Positions 46,744-55,990 of a DNA stretch of 64,000 nucleotides are shown here, piece by piece. The notes under the pieces were generated by a model, which had not been told where the DNA came from, searched no databases, and saw only the letters and a list, made by a program, of their open reading frames with translations. The position numbers were made by a program, and so were the translations under genes. Position 1 is the first letter of the stretch. Each line of letters starts with the position of its first letter. This DNA is from MFD01213-c1 sp963704405. Its GTDB lineage: Bacteria > Planctomycetota > Phycisphaerae > Tepidisphaerales > Tepidisphaeraceae. Where the stretch lies: contig OY969903.1 in assembly GCA_963704405.1 (NCBI GenBank), positions 2,170,001 through 2,234,000 on the forward strand, read 5' to 3'.

Positions 46744-47077
46744 TTCGCCGCGGCACGCGGGTTGCTGTATCGAAGAGAGATATGTAGCACAATACTATAG
46801 GACGCAACTAAACGGGTTGCAGCGCAGTAAAAAATGCCGGAGGCGCAAAAACGGCAAGCCGGAAAAAGAGGCAAAGAGTTACGAATCACGAATCACCCTC
46901 CCGCCGGATCGCGGGAGAAGTCCATAAAGGGGACGGAGCGAGGCAGCGGCGGTCGTTGCCCGCAGGTTGTGCGGTTCATCGATGGAATCGGTGGCCGCGA
47001 GTCAGGTTGTGCCGCGGCGGAGGCCGCGGAATCGCACGCGATACCCGGAGTGGTACGCTGCATGAAATGGAGTTCGC
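46744..47077. other. flgL-fliW spacer
   Basis: 334 bases with no convincing gene. It contains the hairpin at 46898-46917 and the word repeat ACGAATCACGAATCACC just before it. GGAG eight bases before 47078 is the fliW ribosome-binding site. Confidence 0.5.
46898..46917 (+). promoter_or_regulatory. Hairpin with GGA loop upstream of fliW (CsrA-site candidate)
   Basis: CTCCCGC pairs perfectly with GCGGGAG over seven base pairs and the loop is CGGATC. CsrA dimers bind GGA in apical loops. It lies about 160 bases before fliW, so any effect on translation would be indirect. Confidence 0.35.
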
Positions 47078-47527
47078 ATGGAAATTCAAACGTCACGGTT
47101 CGGGCGCATGACAGTCGATGACGAGCGCGTCATGACCTTCGCACGCGGGCTGCTGGGGTTCCCAAACCACAATCAGTTTGCGCTGATCCAGACCGGAGAA
47201 GAAAACTACTTCTTCTGGCTTCAGAGCACGACTGATCCGAACCTCGCGTTCGTGGTCACGGATCCCACCATCTTCTTCAAGGACTATGAAGTTCCCGTCC
47301 GCGAGGAAACGTCGACCGAGTTGCAACTGAACGATCCCAACTTTCTGCAGACATTTGTCATCTGCAACAAGGTCGGCGATTGGCTGACGGGCAATCTGCT
47401 GGGGCCCATCGTGGTCAACGCAGAAAACCGGCTGGCAACGCAGGTGGTGTTGACTGAGAAGAAGTGGACTACCCGCCAGCCGCTGATGAGGCTCCAGGTG
47501 GAGGTTCCATTGGCGAAGTCGGCATAA
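47078..47527 (+). CDS. fliW: Flagellar assembly factor FliW
   Basis: 149 residues, family length. Typical FliW blocks: MEIQTSRFGRMTVDDERVMTFARGLLGFPNHNQFALI at the start, FFWLQSTTDPNLAFVVTDP in the middle and VICNKVGDWLTGNLLGPIVVNAENRLATQVV near the end. FliW binds CsrA allosterically and is displaced by newly made flagellin, freeing or blocking CsrA; csrA and flagellin are the next two genes, the arrangement seen in Bacillus and Campylobacter-type circuits. Confidence 0.95.
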   Translation: MEIQTSRFGRMTVDDERVMTFARGLLGFPNHNQFALIQTGEENYFFWLQSTTDPNLAFVVTDPTIFFKDYEVPVREETSTELQLNDPNFLQTFVICNKVGDWLTGNLLGPIVVNAENRLATQVVLTEKKWTTRQPLMRLQVEVPLAKSA

Positions 47528-47980
47528 CTTTGTTCGCCGCCCGCCAGACCCGCAGTGCCCTTGTCGGCATGAAAGGTCGGCGTAAGCGGATGAAGTAAAG
47601 CAATATCGGTCCGCCCTTCGTGGCACGACCGGTAATGCCCGATCGGATTAAGTCGGTGCCGGCTTAAACCGAAGCCACCATAGTGCTTGTCGAAGGATCG
47701 ACGAGTCTTTGGTGGTCCCGGAAATTTGTTTCGCGTAAATGCATGGCATTGTTGCCGGGTTTGCCGCGGAAATGTATTCGGGCGAGGCAGTGGAACAAGC
47801 GCACCAGGGATTGTATCGCCGGGCAATGGTGAATTGCCTGTCGGTGCACCGCGACACGGACGTCGCGGGAGATCGCGGGCCTGCAGGCCGGCGCCGGCAA
47901 TGGATGTCTGACGGATTTGCATCCGAAGGGCGCGAGATTGCCGCGTTGCTTACAGGTCCCTTACCCAGGAAGGAGCCAAT
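47528..47980. other. fliW-csrA spacer
   Basis: 453 bases. An open frame 47739-48020 runs into csrA and has no recognisable features, so I do not call it. A strong structured segment lies at 47675-47715. GGAAGGAG just before 47981 is the csrA ribosome-binding site. Confidence 0.5.
47675..47715 (+). promoter_or_regulatory. Structured leader segment with AGGA loop upstream of csrA
   Basis: CTTGTCGA pairs with TCGACGAG (one T-G pair) around the loop AGGA; an outer stem CCACCA (47675-47680) with TGGTGG (47710-47715) encloses it. No T-run follows. It may be a CsrA-binding or other RNA element in the csrA leader. Confidence 0.4.
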
Positions 47981-48232
47981 ATGTTGGTGCTATCGCGACA
48001 GCGCGATGAAACGATCATGATCGGAGACGACATCGAGGTGACCGTGGTTGATATCCGCGGTGACAAGGTTCGTCTGGGGATTAACGCCCCCAAGGAAGTC
48101 ACGGTCCATCGCAAAGAAGTCTATGAGGCCATTCGCCGGGAAAACCGAGCGGCGGCCCAGGTTAAACCCGAGGATCTTTCGGGTCTTGGAAAGATCAGTC
48201 CCAAAGGTCCCGGTAAGGAAGAGAAGAAATAA
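47981..48232 (+). CDS. csrA: Carbon storage regulator CsrA
   Basis: 83 residues: the conserved MLVLSRQRDETIMIGDDIEVTVVDIRGDKVRLGI-type core (in parts: MLVLSRQRDETIMIGDDI, VRLGINAPKEVTVHRKEVY), then a longer, Lys/Gly/Pro-rich tail of about 25 residues beyond the usual 61. RNA-binding dimer that blocks translation at GGA sites. Residues normally used for RNA contact (Leu4 and the VHRKEVY arginine) are present. Strong GGAAGGAG before the ATG. Sits between fliW and flagellin, suggesting control of flagellin synthesis. Confidence 0.97.
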   Translation: MLVLSRQRDETIMIGDDIEVTVVDIRGDKVRLGINAPKEVTVHRKEVYEAIRRENRAAAQVKPEDLSGLGKISPKGPGKEEKK

Positions 48233-48264
48233 GGCGATAGTCGTATCGCGCCTGGTTTCTTCGG

Positions 48265-48306
48265 TTCGAGCACAACGTAAAAAAACAAAGTGTTCGAAGG
48301 ATTTTT
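48265..48306 (+). terminator. Likely terminator or attenuator after csrA
   Basis: TTCGAGCAC (48265-48273) pairs with GTGTTCGAA (48290-48298, one G-T pair), with an A-rich 16-base loop, followed two bases later by ATTTTT. It would end the csrA transcript or reduce read-through into flagellin. Confidence 0.5.
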
Positions 48307-48307
48307 C

Positions 48308-48328
48308 GGGCCCCAAGGATCGGGGCTC
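48308..48328 (+). promoter_or_regulatory. CsrA-site candidate 1 in the flagellin leader
   Basis: GGGCCCC pairs with GGGGCTC over seven positions (one G-T pair), presenting AAGGATC in the loop, close to the CsrA consensus core AAGGAT. It lies 55 bases upstream of the flagellin start and 38 bases before candidate 2, like the paired sites in the Bacillus hag leader. Confidence 0.5.
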
Positions 48329-48365
48329 ACACGCCGCCGGGCAATAGTGCCCGGCTCGCCATGAC

Positions 48366-48381
48366 CAATCACGGAGGATTG
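48366..48381 (+). promoter_or_regulatory. CsrA-site candidate 2 overlapping the flagellin ribosome-binding site
   Basis: CAATC pairs with GATTG around the loop ACGGAG, one base before the flagellin ATG. The loop and 3' stem contain the Shine-Dalgarno ACGGAGG, so CsrA bound here would block the ribosome directly. Confidence 0.6.
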
Positions 48382-48382
48382 T

Positions 48383-49819
48383 ATGGCCCGTATTAATACC
48401 AATGTCGCATCGTTATACGCACAGCAGGGGCTGGCGAACTCGCAGAAGACGTTAAATGACACGCTTCAGCGGCTAAGCAGTGGTTTGCGCATCAACAGCG
48501 GTGCCGATGACCCTGCTGGTCTTATTGCCAGTGAAGGGCTGCGCAGCGAAATCACCGGCATTAACCAGGCTGTCGACAATTCATCACGCGCCAACAACGT
48601 CATCTCGACGGCAGAAGGCGCGCTGAACGAAGTCGCATCCCTGCTGCTTAACGTCAAGAGCCTCGTCGTGCAGGCCGCCAACAGCGGCGCCATGAGCTCT
48701 GACGAAATCGCGGCCAATCAGCTCCAGGTCGATTCAGCGGTGCAGAGCATCACTCGAATCAGCGACACGACCACGTTCGCAGGTCTGCACCTGATCAATG
48801 GCAGTCTCGATTACATCACCAGTGGTGTAAACTCGACAGACATCAAAGCGCTGCATATCTCGCAGGCCAACTTCGGCACGCAGACGACGATCCCGGTGAA
48901 CATCAACGTGATCACCAGCGCCAGGCCCGCCGAGCTTGAATTCACCACCAGCCAGATCGCCAGCAGCGTCACGCTGGAAATCGCCGGCAATACCGGTGTT
49001 CAGGTGCTCAGCTTCACCAGCGGCACGCACGCGTCGGCCATCGCCTTTGCCGTCAACCGCGTCTCAGACTCCACCGGTGTCGCCGCCGCTTATGTGTCGG
49101 CGACGAACTGGCAGTCCGGTATCGTCTTCAAAAGCTCTGACTACGGGTCCAAGAGCTTCGTGTCGGTGGCAGCCCAGAAAGGCGGAACCTTCACGACCCA
49201 GGACACATCCGGCGCGTTCAAGAGCCGGACATCCGGTGTTGACGCGGTAGCGACAGTGAATGGCGCCGTGTCGGTTGGTGACGGCTTAAACATCAAGCTC
49301 AACACCAGCGGCCTCGATCTGGACATGACTCTCGACAAGAACTTCGGCGCCGGTTCAACTCAGTTCGCCATTACCGGAGGCGGGGCGAACTTCCAGTTAG
49401 GGCCGCAGGTCACCTCGAATCAGCAGGTCAGCATCGGCATTGCGTCCGTTTCAGCCGACAAGCTGGGTGACGCCGACGTCGGGTTCCTCACCGACATGGT
49501 CACCGGCGGTGACTCCACGCTCGTCGCCGGCAAAGCCGGCACCGCCAGCCAGATCATCGAGCGGGCGATCAATCAGGTCGCGCTGCTGCGAGGCCGCCTG
49601 GGCGCGTTTGAAAAGAACACGCTTCAGACGAACATCAACTCGCTGAACGTCGCGCTGGAAAACGTGACCTCCAGCGAGAGCACGATCCGCGACGCCAATT
49701 TCGCCGAGGAAACGGCGAACCTGACCCGGGCGCAAATCCTGACCCAGGCCGGGACAAGCGTTTTGGCCACGGCGAACAACACGCCTCAAAGCGTGCTGAC
49801 GTTGCTGCAAGGCCACTAA
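48383..49819 (+). CDS. fliC: Flagellin
   Basis: 478 residues. N-terminal D0/D1: ARINTNVASLYAQQGLANSQKTLNDTLQRLSSGLRINSGADDPAGLIASEGLRSEI pattern (RLSSGLRINSxxDDPAG). C-terminal D1/D0: AINQVALLRGRLGAFEKNTLQTNINSLNVALENVTSSES with DANFAEETANLTRAQILTQAGTSVLATANNTPQSVLTLL. The middle (about residues 160-390) is the variable exposed part. Exported to form the filament. Open and intact. Its leader carries two CsrA-like hairpins, and a strong terminator follows. Confidence 0.97.
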   Translation: MARINTNVASLYAQQGLANSQKTLNDTLQRLSSGLRINSGADDPAGLIASEGLRSEITGINQAVDNSSRANNVISTAEGALNEVASLLLNVKSLVVQAANSGAMSSDEIAANQLQVDSAVQSITRISDTTTFAGLHLINGSLDYITSGVNSTDIKALHISQANFGTQTTIPVNINVITSARPAELEFTTSQIASSVTLEIAGNTGVQVLSFTSGTHASAIAFAVNRVSDSTGVAAAYVSATNWQSGIVFKSSDYGSKSFVSVAAQKGGTFTTQDTSGAFKSRTSGVDAVATVNGAVSVGDGLNIKLNTSGLDLDMTLDKNFGAGSTQFAITGGGANFQLGPQVTSNQQVSIGIASVSADKLGDADVGFLTDMVTGGDSTLVAGKAGTASQIIERAINQVALLRGRLGAFEKNTLQTNINSLNVALENVTSSESTIRDANFAEETANLTRAQILTQAGTSVLATANNTPQSVLTLLQGH

Positions 49820-49868
49820 CATCAGTAGATGACCGGGCTAACGCCGGTCGTCAGTCCATCACAATGAA

Positions 49869-49904
49869 GCAGGAGAGCGTGACTGAAAAGTCACGCTCTC
49901 CTGC
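49869..49904. terminator. Strong terminator hairpin after flagellin
   Basis: A perfect 16-pair stem (GCAGGAGAGCGTGACT with AGTCACGCTCTCCTGC) closed by a GAAA tetraloop. It lies between the convergent flagellin and pseudopilin genes and can serve both. A second small hairpin GACCGG/CCGGTC precedes it at about 49831-49849. No long T-run is present. Confidence 0.75.
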
Positions 49905-49930
49905 GTTGCGCAAATCAGGTCATTGCTTGC

Positions 49931-51036
49931 TCATGGATTCAAGCTGTAGAACTGGTCGCCCCACTGGTTCCTGGGATAAACCGTTTCGGTTACGTGCTTG
50001 GTTTCAACATGACCATCGAGGTAGAGGAAATTGCTCTTGCGCAAATCCCAGTCGCCGCGATTTTGCGTATCACCGCCCACGACGCCCAGCTTCCTCGCCC
50101 CGTGGTTTCGACCGACAAAATCCAGGCTGGTATCCAGCCCGGCCGATGGCGGCGTTTGCCCCGCATAGAAAGTCAGCGGATTCGATTGCAGGTTTGCAAC
50201 CGTCGCTGGCCTGAAGTTACCGGTGCCGTTGGTGGTGGCGTAAAATTTATCAACGCTCGATACGCCGGCGGTGCCCGCCGCCGCTGAGGCGCTGACGCTG
50301 AATCCGTTGATCGATCGGCGCGAGTTGCTGGCAACCCCGCCGCCGCCTGTGTTCGAAGCCGCACTCATCATTGATTGAATGCCCCACATCTCCGACGCCA
50401 GGATCGTCTCGCCGCTGTGCGGAATTTTCCCTGCCGCCAGCCAGTGATAATAAGTATTGACCGTTCCCGCATAGTTCGGAGCGACGCGGCTGCGTCCTGC
50501 GAGCGCCTCATTCAGCATATAAGCCAGGCGGGCGCCTGCACGTCAACCACGCCCGCGGTTTCATTGGAAATACCGCTCTCATTGTTGCCTGGAAATGTAT
50601 TGGCCGGCGGAAGCCCGCCGTTGACCAGGCTCGGGCACTGAAACATGTCCCATCCGCTGGTGCTGAGGTAGACCGAATCGGTCGAACCCAGTGCCGTTGA
50701 CGTTGGGAAGTGCCTGCCTCCCTGAAATATCAGGGCAGTCCAGTGCACATACCCCTGCGTAGCCGTCGCCGGCGAAGCGCTGGCGCCGCCGGCCCCGGGA
50801 ATTTGCAATCCGTAGTACCAGTTGGAAGCCGGCAGCTTGCCTCGGAACTCCGCGACATAAACTGCAATCCCCTGCCCGATAGACCGCAGGTTGGACGCGC
50901 ACTTCACCGTATTGGCCGCTTCCCGCGCCTTGCTCAGCGCCGGCAGCAGGATGCTGATGAGTAGTGCAATAATTCCGATAACAACCAAAAGCTCAACCAG
51001 GGTAAACCCAAAACGCGATTTGCGTGTGGCCTTCAT
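49931..51036 (-). CDS. Pseudopilin-like protein 2, frameshifted
   Basis: The same family as the 6987-7868 gene: MKATRKSRFGFTLVELLVVIGIIALLISILLPALSKAREAANTVKCASNLRSIGQG at the start (prepilin site FGF|TLVE) and FLYLDGHVETK near the end. About 368 residues after correction. The break is near 50525-50535: VQAPAWLIC should read VQAARLAYMLNEALAGRSR, restored by one base in a GCGCCCGCC stretch. Follows the XRE-type regulator gene by 15 bases on the same strand, suggesting joint expression. Confidence 0.82.
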
Positions 51037-51051
51037 ATTTCTGCTTCTCTT

Positions 51052-51678
51052 TCAGGTATCGAGCTGCCCGGCCGCAAGGACCGGCGAACTCGTTGTTTCT
51101 TGTTCAATCAGTAATTGACCGACGGCCGCTCCGATCGCCGTGCCTTCACCCGGAAGGATCGCCGATAAAACCGCGGCCCAAATCCAAACAGCCGCTGAAG
51201 ATGAGCCAACCGCCGTCCCATGATCCGCCGTCCCCGGATCATTCGATCGGCTGGAAGTTTCGCCCGACCGGGACGCATCGCGGGCGATCGTCGCCCCCAA
51301 AGCCGCGGCTCGCAGGCGATCCTTCAACATCCCGCTCGCCACATATCCCCGCATCCGAACAACGTCGGCGGCAGGAAGGCTGAGTGGGGCGTTCGCAACT
51401 CGCTGCGGCAACTCCGCCAGCGCCCGCGCTTCACTTGGCCCAATCAACAACAACATAGGCGAGATCCCAAGCGCCCTGGCCAGATCGACAATCGTCGATA
51501 GCCGCGGATCGCTGCAACCGGTTTCCAGTTGGGCGATTGTCGCCCGCGAAATATCCGAGGCGATCGCCAAATCCTGCTGCGTAAGTCCCGCGGTAACACG
51601 CGCAGCGACGAGATTCTTCGCCAGAATCGCATCTGCTGACTCCTTCCGAACCTGAATAGCCTGCTCCCTAAACTTCAT
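51052..51678 (-). CDS. XRE-family regulator with hydrophobic C-terminus
   Basis: 208 residues. Residues about 20-78 form a Cro/C1 helix-turn-helix (NLVAARVTAGLTQQDLAIASDISRATIAQLETGCSDPRLSTIVDLARALGIS). The middle is helical with no known domain. The C-terminus (AAVWIWAAVLSAILPGEGTAIGAAVGQLL) is hydrophobic with glycine spacing and may insert in or lie on the membrane. Its target is unknown; the pseudopilin gene directly downstream is a candidate. The promoter side faces the outer-membrane barrel gene. Confidence 0.82.
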   Translation of the reverse strand: MKFREQAIQVRKESADAILAKNLVAARVTAGLTQQDLAIASDISRATIAQLETGCSDPRLSTIVDLARALGISPMLLLIGPSEARALAELPQRVANAPLSLPAADVVRMRGYVASGMLKDRLRAAALGATIARDASRSGETSSRSNDPGTADHGTAVGSSSAAVWIWAAVLSAILPGEGTAIGAAVGQLLIEQETTSSPVLAAGQLDT

Positions 51679-51911
51679 AAACTATAATTCCTATAGGCAT
51701 ACTAGGTAATATGCCGACGTATGATACTCCCCATTCCAGCTTCGTCAACGCATGCTCCCCCTTTGTGCAGTATTTCAGGGCGCAGGGCAGCTAAACCCCA
51801 TTGCTGTCTTCCCAGATGCAATAAGTTGCACACCTACGCTCTCATCAATAAATTGCCGAAACTCCCGCGGGCGGGAGCACTTGGCTTACTTGGTCGGAAT
51901 TCGGGTGCGGA

Positions 51912-53356
51912 ATGAATCGAGCGTCGGCAGTTATTGCCGCTCTGGTGGTCCTTCTCTTCACATTGAGGGCCGGCGACAGTCTCTGGAAACCTCAAATCTC
52001 GAGCGCTATCAACGTCAACTCGATGAAATCCAGCGTCAGACAGCCCTCCTCGCCAATCCCGCCGTCCCCGCTGGTCAGCGCCTTCTCTTCGATTACGGCG
52101 GATATGTCACCGCCAGCTATCTCTCCGTCGATGACCTCAATCACGACAACCACGGCCTTCGCCAATATGACCTCGTCGGATACGGCCGGCTGAATCTCGA
52201 TGATGTTCAGGAACTCTATTTCCGCGGCCGCCTTACCTGGCAGGATTTCAATCCAGGCGACAGCTTCGACGGGCGCGGCGACCGCTTCCAGGCCCGGGTC
52301 GATCGGGCCTATTACCGCTTCGATCTTCAAAAAGAAATGTCCGCCTATGAGGGCAGGCAGACCGACTACGACGTCGCCATCCTCGGTGGCCGTCAACTGC
52401 AATACTGGGCCAACGGTTTAACCCTCGTCCAAACCTTGGACGGTGTCGTCGTCGACCTCGCATACAAGACGGTCGACCTCCAACTCCTCGCCGGCATCAC
52501 CCCACCCGACTCCATCGACAACGACAGCACCCGCCCCCATTTCGACACCAATACCCACCGCGGCTTCTATGGCGCCATGCTTGCCAAACAGGCCGGCGAG
52601 CACCGGCCCTTCCTCTATTTCCTCTCCCAACAGGATTACAACCACGACTATCAGCACATCATCGGCCCTGTAACAACTCACTATCACTACAATAGCTATT
52701 ACATCGGCACCGGCTCCTCCGGCACCCTCGGTGAACATTTCACCTATGGCCTTGAAGCTGTCTATGAAGGCGGGTCCGGCCTTTCCAATAGCTTCACCAC
52801 CGCCGGCGGCGCGCTGCAGCAGGTGCCGCAGACCAAAGAAGAGATCAATGCGTTCGCCGGTGATTTCCGAATGGATTATCTTCTCAATGACCTGAACAAA
52901 ACCCGCTTCAGTCTCGAAGCCATCGCCGCCAGCGGTGATCGCGACCGCGCTCAGACAACCAATACCTTCGGCGGCAACAAATCCGGAACCGATGACCTCG
53001 CCTTCAACGCATTCGGACAGGTCGCCAACGGACTTGCCTTCGCCCCCACGGTCTCCAACATTTACATCCTCCGCGTAGGCGGTTCCACTTTCCCCATGCC
53101 CTCCAGCGCCCTCTTCCGCCAATTGCAGGTAGGACTCGATATGTTCGCCTTCGGCAAATGGAGCGACCGCGCCCCCATCGACGAACCCAGCCTTCACAAA
53201 GGTTTCCTCGGTGTCGAGCCCGACCTCTTCCTTAACTGGCAGATCAAAAGCGACGTGACCTTTGCTTTGCGCTACGGCATGTTCTTCCCCAGCGTCGCCC
53301 TCCGCAGCCACGATTCAAGACAATTCCTTTATGGGGGGCTGACCTTTGCATTCTAA
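51912..53356 (+). CDS. Outer-membrane beta-barrel protein (alginate-export-like), frameshifted
   Basis: About 481 residues after correction. The ATG at 51912 opens a signal peptide (ASAVIAALVVLLFTLRAG); near 51975 one base is missing, after which the frame reads QSLETSNLERYQRQLDEIQRQTALL (short coiled coil) and then alternating aromatic/polar beta-strands: LLFDYGGYVTASYLSV, LRQYDLVGYGRLNLDDVQELYFRGRLTW, YYRFDLQKEM, RQLQYWANGLTLVQTLDGVVVDL. It ends in FLYGGLTFAF with the C-terminal Phe typical of outer-membrane barrels. Resembles the alginate export/DUF-type porin family; substrate unknown. It heads the surface-protein cluster 51.9-59.2 kb. Confidence 0.72.
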
Positions 53357-53375
53357 ACACCCCCAACCCGACACC

Positions 53376-54104
53376 ATGGCGAACAAGCCCGCCAAAACTT
53401 CCGCGCAGCGCGGCGTCCCATCCAACGTAACCTATGTGACAGGATGGACAACAACCAGCCGCCCCCGCAGCACGGGTCTCTGGTCCATTCCAAATGGCAC
53501 TCGACATGAGAAACGCGCCAGTGCGACAAACAAACAAGCGTCCTGCTGGCGACTGATCCATCTGGCTTTACCCATTTGTTTCGCAGCACTGCTGGCGCTG
53601 ACGCTTACGGGCTGCCACGCAACCCACGTGGAAAAGCCCCTGACCCAGGGCCTCCCCGATGATCCGACATCGGCCCAGTTGGAATTCTGGCACGGCCTCG
53701 AAGGCCGCCCTGTAACGTGCAATGACGAAGCCTTTCACGGGTTGCTGCTTTTCGCTGACGGAAAGGATGAATCACCCGGCTATCCCGCCCGTGTCGCGAC
53801 TCTGAAATTGCGGAAATGGCTCCCCGCCGGTTTCGATCGGCCCGCGGACGAATCCGTACAGCGCGGCACGATCGCCGTCGCCTTGGTTCAGGTGTTGAAA
53901 ATCCACGGCGGTTGGGCCCTGAGCCTGCTTGGCCCAACGCCCCGATACGCGACGCGCAAACTGGTGTATATGGATCTATTCCCCCCGAGCAGCCCGGAAC
54001 AGGCATTCTCGGGAAGCGAATTTGTTGGGATCATCGCTCGAGCGGAGGACTACCAGGCCGGCGACCACGGCACAGCGCCCGCAACGGAACTGAATGCGAA
54101 GTGA
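53376..54104 (+). CDS. Hypothetical lipoprotein
   Basis: About 242 residues from the ATG at 53376 (start uncertain; TTG 53346 is in frame and further ATGs follow). A hydrophobic segment ends in the lipobox LTGC (IHLALPICFAALLALTLTGCHATH), unusually about 60-70 residues from the start, so the real start may be later. The mature part has no recognised domain (LEFWHGLEGRPVTCNDEAFHGLLLFADG). It lies 20 bases after the barrel gene and 26 before the FecR-like gene, suggesting one operon. Confidence 0.65.
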   Translation: MANKPAKTSAQRGVPSNVTYVTGWTTTSRPRSTGLWSIPNGTRHEKRASATNKQASCWRLIHLALPICFAALLALTLTGCHATHVEKPLTQGLPDDPTSAQLEFWHGLEGRPVTCNDEAFHGLLLFADGKDESPGYPARVATLKLRKWLPAGFDRPADESVQRGTIAVALVQVLKIHGGWALSLLGPTPRYATRKLVYMDLFPPSSPEQAFSGSEFVGIIARAEDYQAGDHGTAPATELNAK

Positions 54105-54130
54105 GGAATATCCGAAGTGAGGAACATCCC

Positions 54131-55486
54131 ATGAAACGGAAAAGAATCCATCGCCTCGCTGCCGCATCTGCCGTTCTTGCCGCTGCCCTTGCCGCCGCTC
54201 CAACGCACGCGATGCAGTCAACCCAAAAATACCTGGAGAACGCTCCAGCCCCTGAGACTCAAACCGCCGATGCGGAACATCTCACGGTTACAGTGACGGC
54301 TGCTCAGGGAATGGTTCGCTATCACACTTCAGACAATGATCCCTGGAAGCCCTGCACCGTCGGCCTCGTGCTGAACGAAGGCGCTGAATTTCAAACCGGC
54401 CTGCACTCCGCTGTCCAGTTCCAGCTTCCACCGAATCAGACGATCACTCTGGATCGTCTCGGCACAATCAAAGTTCTGCAGGCAATCAAGCAGAAGGACG
54501 CATACAAGACCGACGTCGGCATGAAGTATGGCCGCACGCGCTACGAAGTGCAGGCCGCCGGCATCGAGCATGAATCTACCGTCCGCACGCCCAACAGCAC
54601 GCTCGCCGTCCGCGGCACCGGCGTCTCCGTCACCGACGAGCGGCCATTCTCACCGCAGGCATATCGATATGAAGGTCTCGCCGAATGGACCGCCGGCAAA
54701 CGCCGCCAGATCCTCGCGCACGGCAACGTCACCGCGGTAGGGGGGCAGGCGGTCGCCGACACAGCTTTGCTTCAAAGCGTCGTCGATCCCAACATCGCCT
54801 TCGCGCGCACCCCCAACGAAATCCCCCTCGTAACCAACCTGCTCTCCCGCGGCTCCGTATTCGAAGTGGGAAATGATAAAGGCGTCCCCATCGTCCGCGG
54901 CGGTGTCCCACCAACCGATCAGCAACTCCTGTCCGTGCTGCCAGGCCGTCTCGATTTCGTCCTCCGCTGGGATGGACCGGCCAACCTTGACCTCGTCGTC
55001 GGTGTTCTCTCCGGCGCCGGTGAAGCGCTTTATCCCGCGACCGGCGCTGATAGCTCCCCGAGCGGCGGCTTTATCCCCTTCGATCATCGCGGCGGCAAAA
55101 ACGGCGGCATTGAGCTCGCCTTCTGGACTGGTTCATTCCCCACCGCGCTCTATCCCGTTGGTGTCACCGGTGTCAGCGGCAAACCTGTCAATTGGCAGAT
55201 CGATGCCTTCCTTGATGGCTCTCGCGTGACAATTTTCGATCCCACGACCGAAACCGAAGTCACCACGTTGCGAGGCCAGATTAGTCCGGGCCAGCAGATC
55301 GGTGGCATCGCCGAAGTCGGCACTCCGTTTTTCCCGCCCACGCCACCACCCGGCCCAACCAACGGACCCAGCGGCCTGCTTGCGACTCCATCCGCAACGC
55401 TAAGCAACGACGCCACCGCACATAACACCAAGGTGATGCATCGTCCGACGATCACACCTCGTCCGGCGATAACCTCTCATCGATAA
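54131..55486 (+). CDS. FecR-domain secreted protein
   Basis: 451 residues. Signal peptide (RLAAASAVLAAALAAAPTHA). Residues about 50-170 form a FecR-type beta domain: VTVTAAQGMVRYHTSDNDPW, LNEGAEFQTGLHSAVQFQLPPNQTITLDRLGTIKVL, ESTVRTPNSTLAVRGTGVSV. FecR domains in signalling proteins sense TonB receptors, but here there is no anti-sigma segment, so a structural or surface role is more likely. The C-terminal part (LDFVLRWDGPANLDLVVG) is beta-rich, and the tail is Pro/Thr-rich. Last member of the barrel/lipoprotein set. Confidence 0.8.
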   Translation: MKRKRIHRLAAASAVLAAALAAAPTHAMQSTQKYLENAPAPETQTADAEHLTVTVTAAQGMVRYHTSDNDPWKPCTVGLVLNEGAEFQTGLHSAVQFQLPPNQTITLDRLGTIKVLQAIKQKDAYKTDVGMKYGRTRYEVQAAGIEHESTVRTPNSTLAVRGTGVSVTDERPFSPQAYRYEGLAEWTAGKRRQILAHGNVTAVGGQAVADTALLQSVVDPNIAFARTPNEIPLVTNLLSRGSVFEVGNDKGVPIVRGGVPPTDQQLLSVLPGRLDFVLRWDGPANLDLVVGVLSGAGEALYPATGADSSPSGGFIPFDHRGGKNGGIELAFWTGSFPTALYPVGVTGVSGKPVNWQIDAFLDGSRVTIFDPTTETEVTTLRGQISPGQQIGGIAEVGTPFFPPTPPPGPTNGPSGLLATPSATLSNDATAHNTKVMHRPTITPRPAITSHR

Positions 55487-55990
55487 ACATGATCCGTCGT
55501 TTGGTGGGCCATGCGTTCAGTGAACCTCAGAACCGGCAACCATTTCCCAGCCTGACGCCCGGCTGCCCGTCGGTGATAGTTTCCGACCATAAATTAGCAA
55601 TTGCCCGTTATTTTCGATTGAATCTCACCATGCTCACCGTTTAGACTCCTTCTCCGCAGGCCAGACTAAGGTTGTCCAATGGGGAAAAGACCGAACGGAC
55701 AATCAAATCCAGGCTTGCCGCCGGCAAAAAGGGTGTGTCTTGTCGCCGGCGGGACGGGCTTTGTTTTCAGAGAAATTGCACCGGGGCGGCCTGCGCCGCG
55801 TACCGACTACTCCACGTTCCTCGCATCGGGCGACTTTGAAAACTGCGCCAATCTGCTGCTTCATCTTGGTGGGTGAAGCAGCCTGATTCCGGTGCAGGAT
55901 TGTCCCCGAGTGTCCGTAGATAGTGTCGGTGATGTGCATCATCTTCGCTCCAACGCGGATGTGCTTACCGGTTTCATTTGAGAGGCCATC
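55487..55990. other. Spacer before the RTX-repeat gene
   Basis: 504 bases. A short plus-strand frame (55679-55876) has no recognisable features and is not called. CTTGCCGCCGGC and GTCGCCGGCGGG form loose inverted matches around 55710-55755. AGAGG before 55991 is the likely ribosome-binding site of the next gene. Otherwise I see nothing. Confidence 0.4.

Noticed and set aside
47739..48020. 93-codon frame overlapping csrA
   Set aside because: Overlaps the ribosome-binding site and start of csrA in another frame and has no recognisable features.
52418..53311. 297-codon minus-strand frame opposite the barrel gene
   Set aside because: Gly/Glu/Val-rich shadow; the plus strand gives alternating barrel strands and a terminal Phe.
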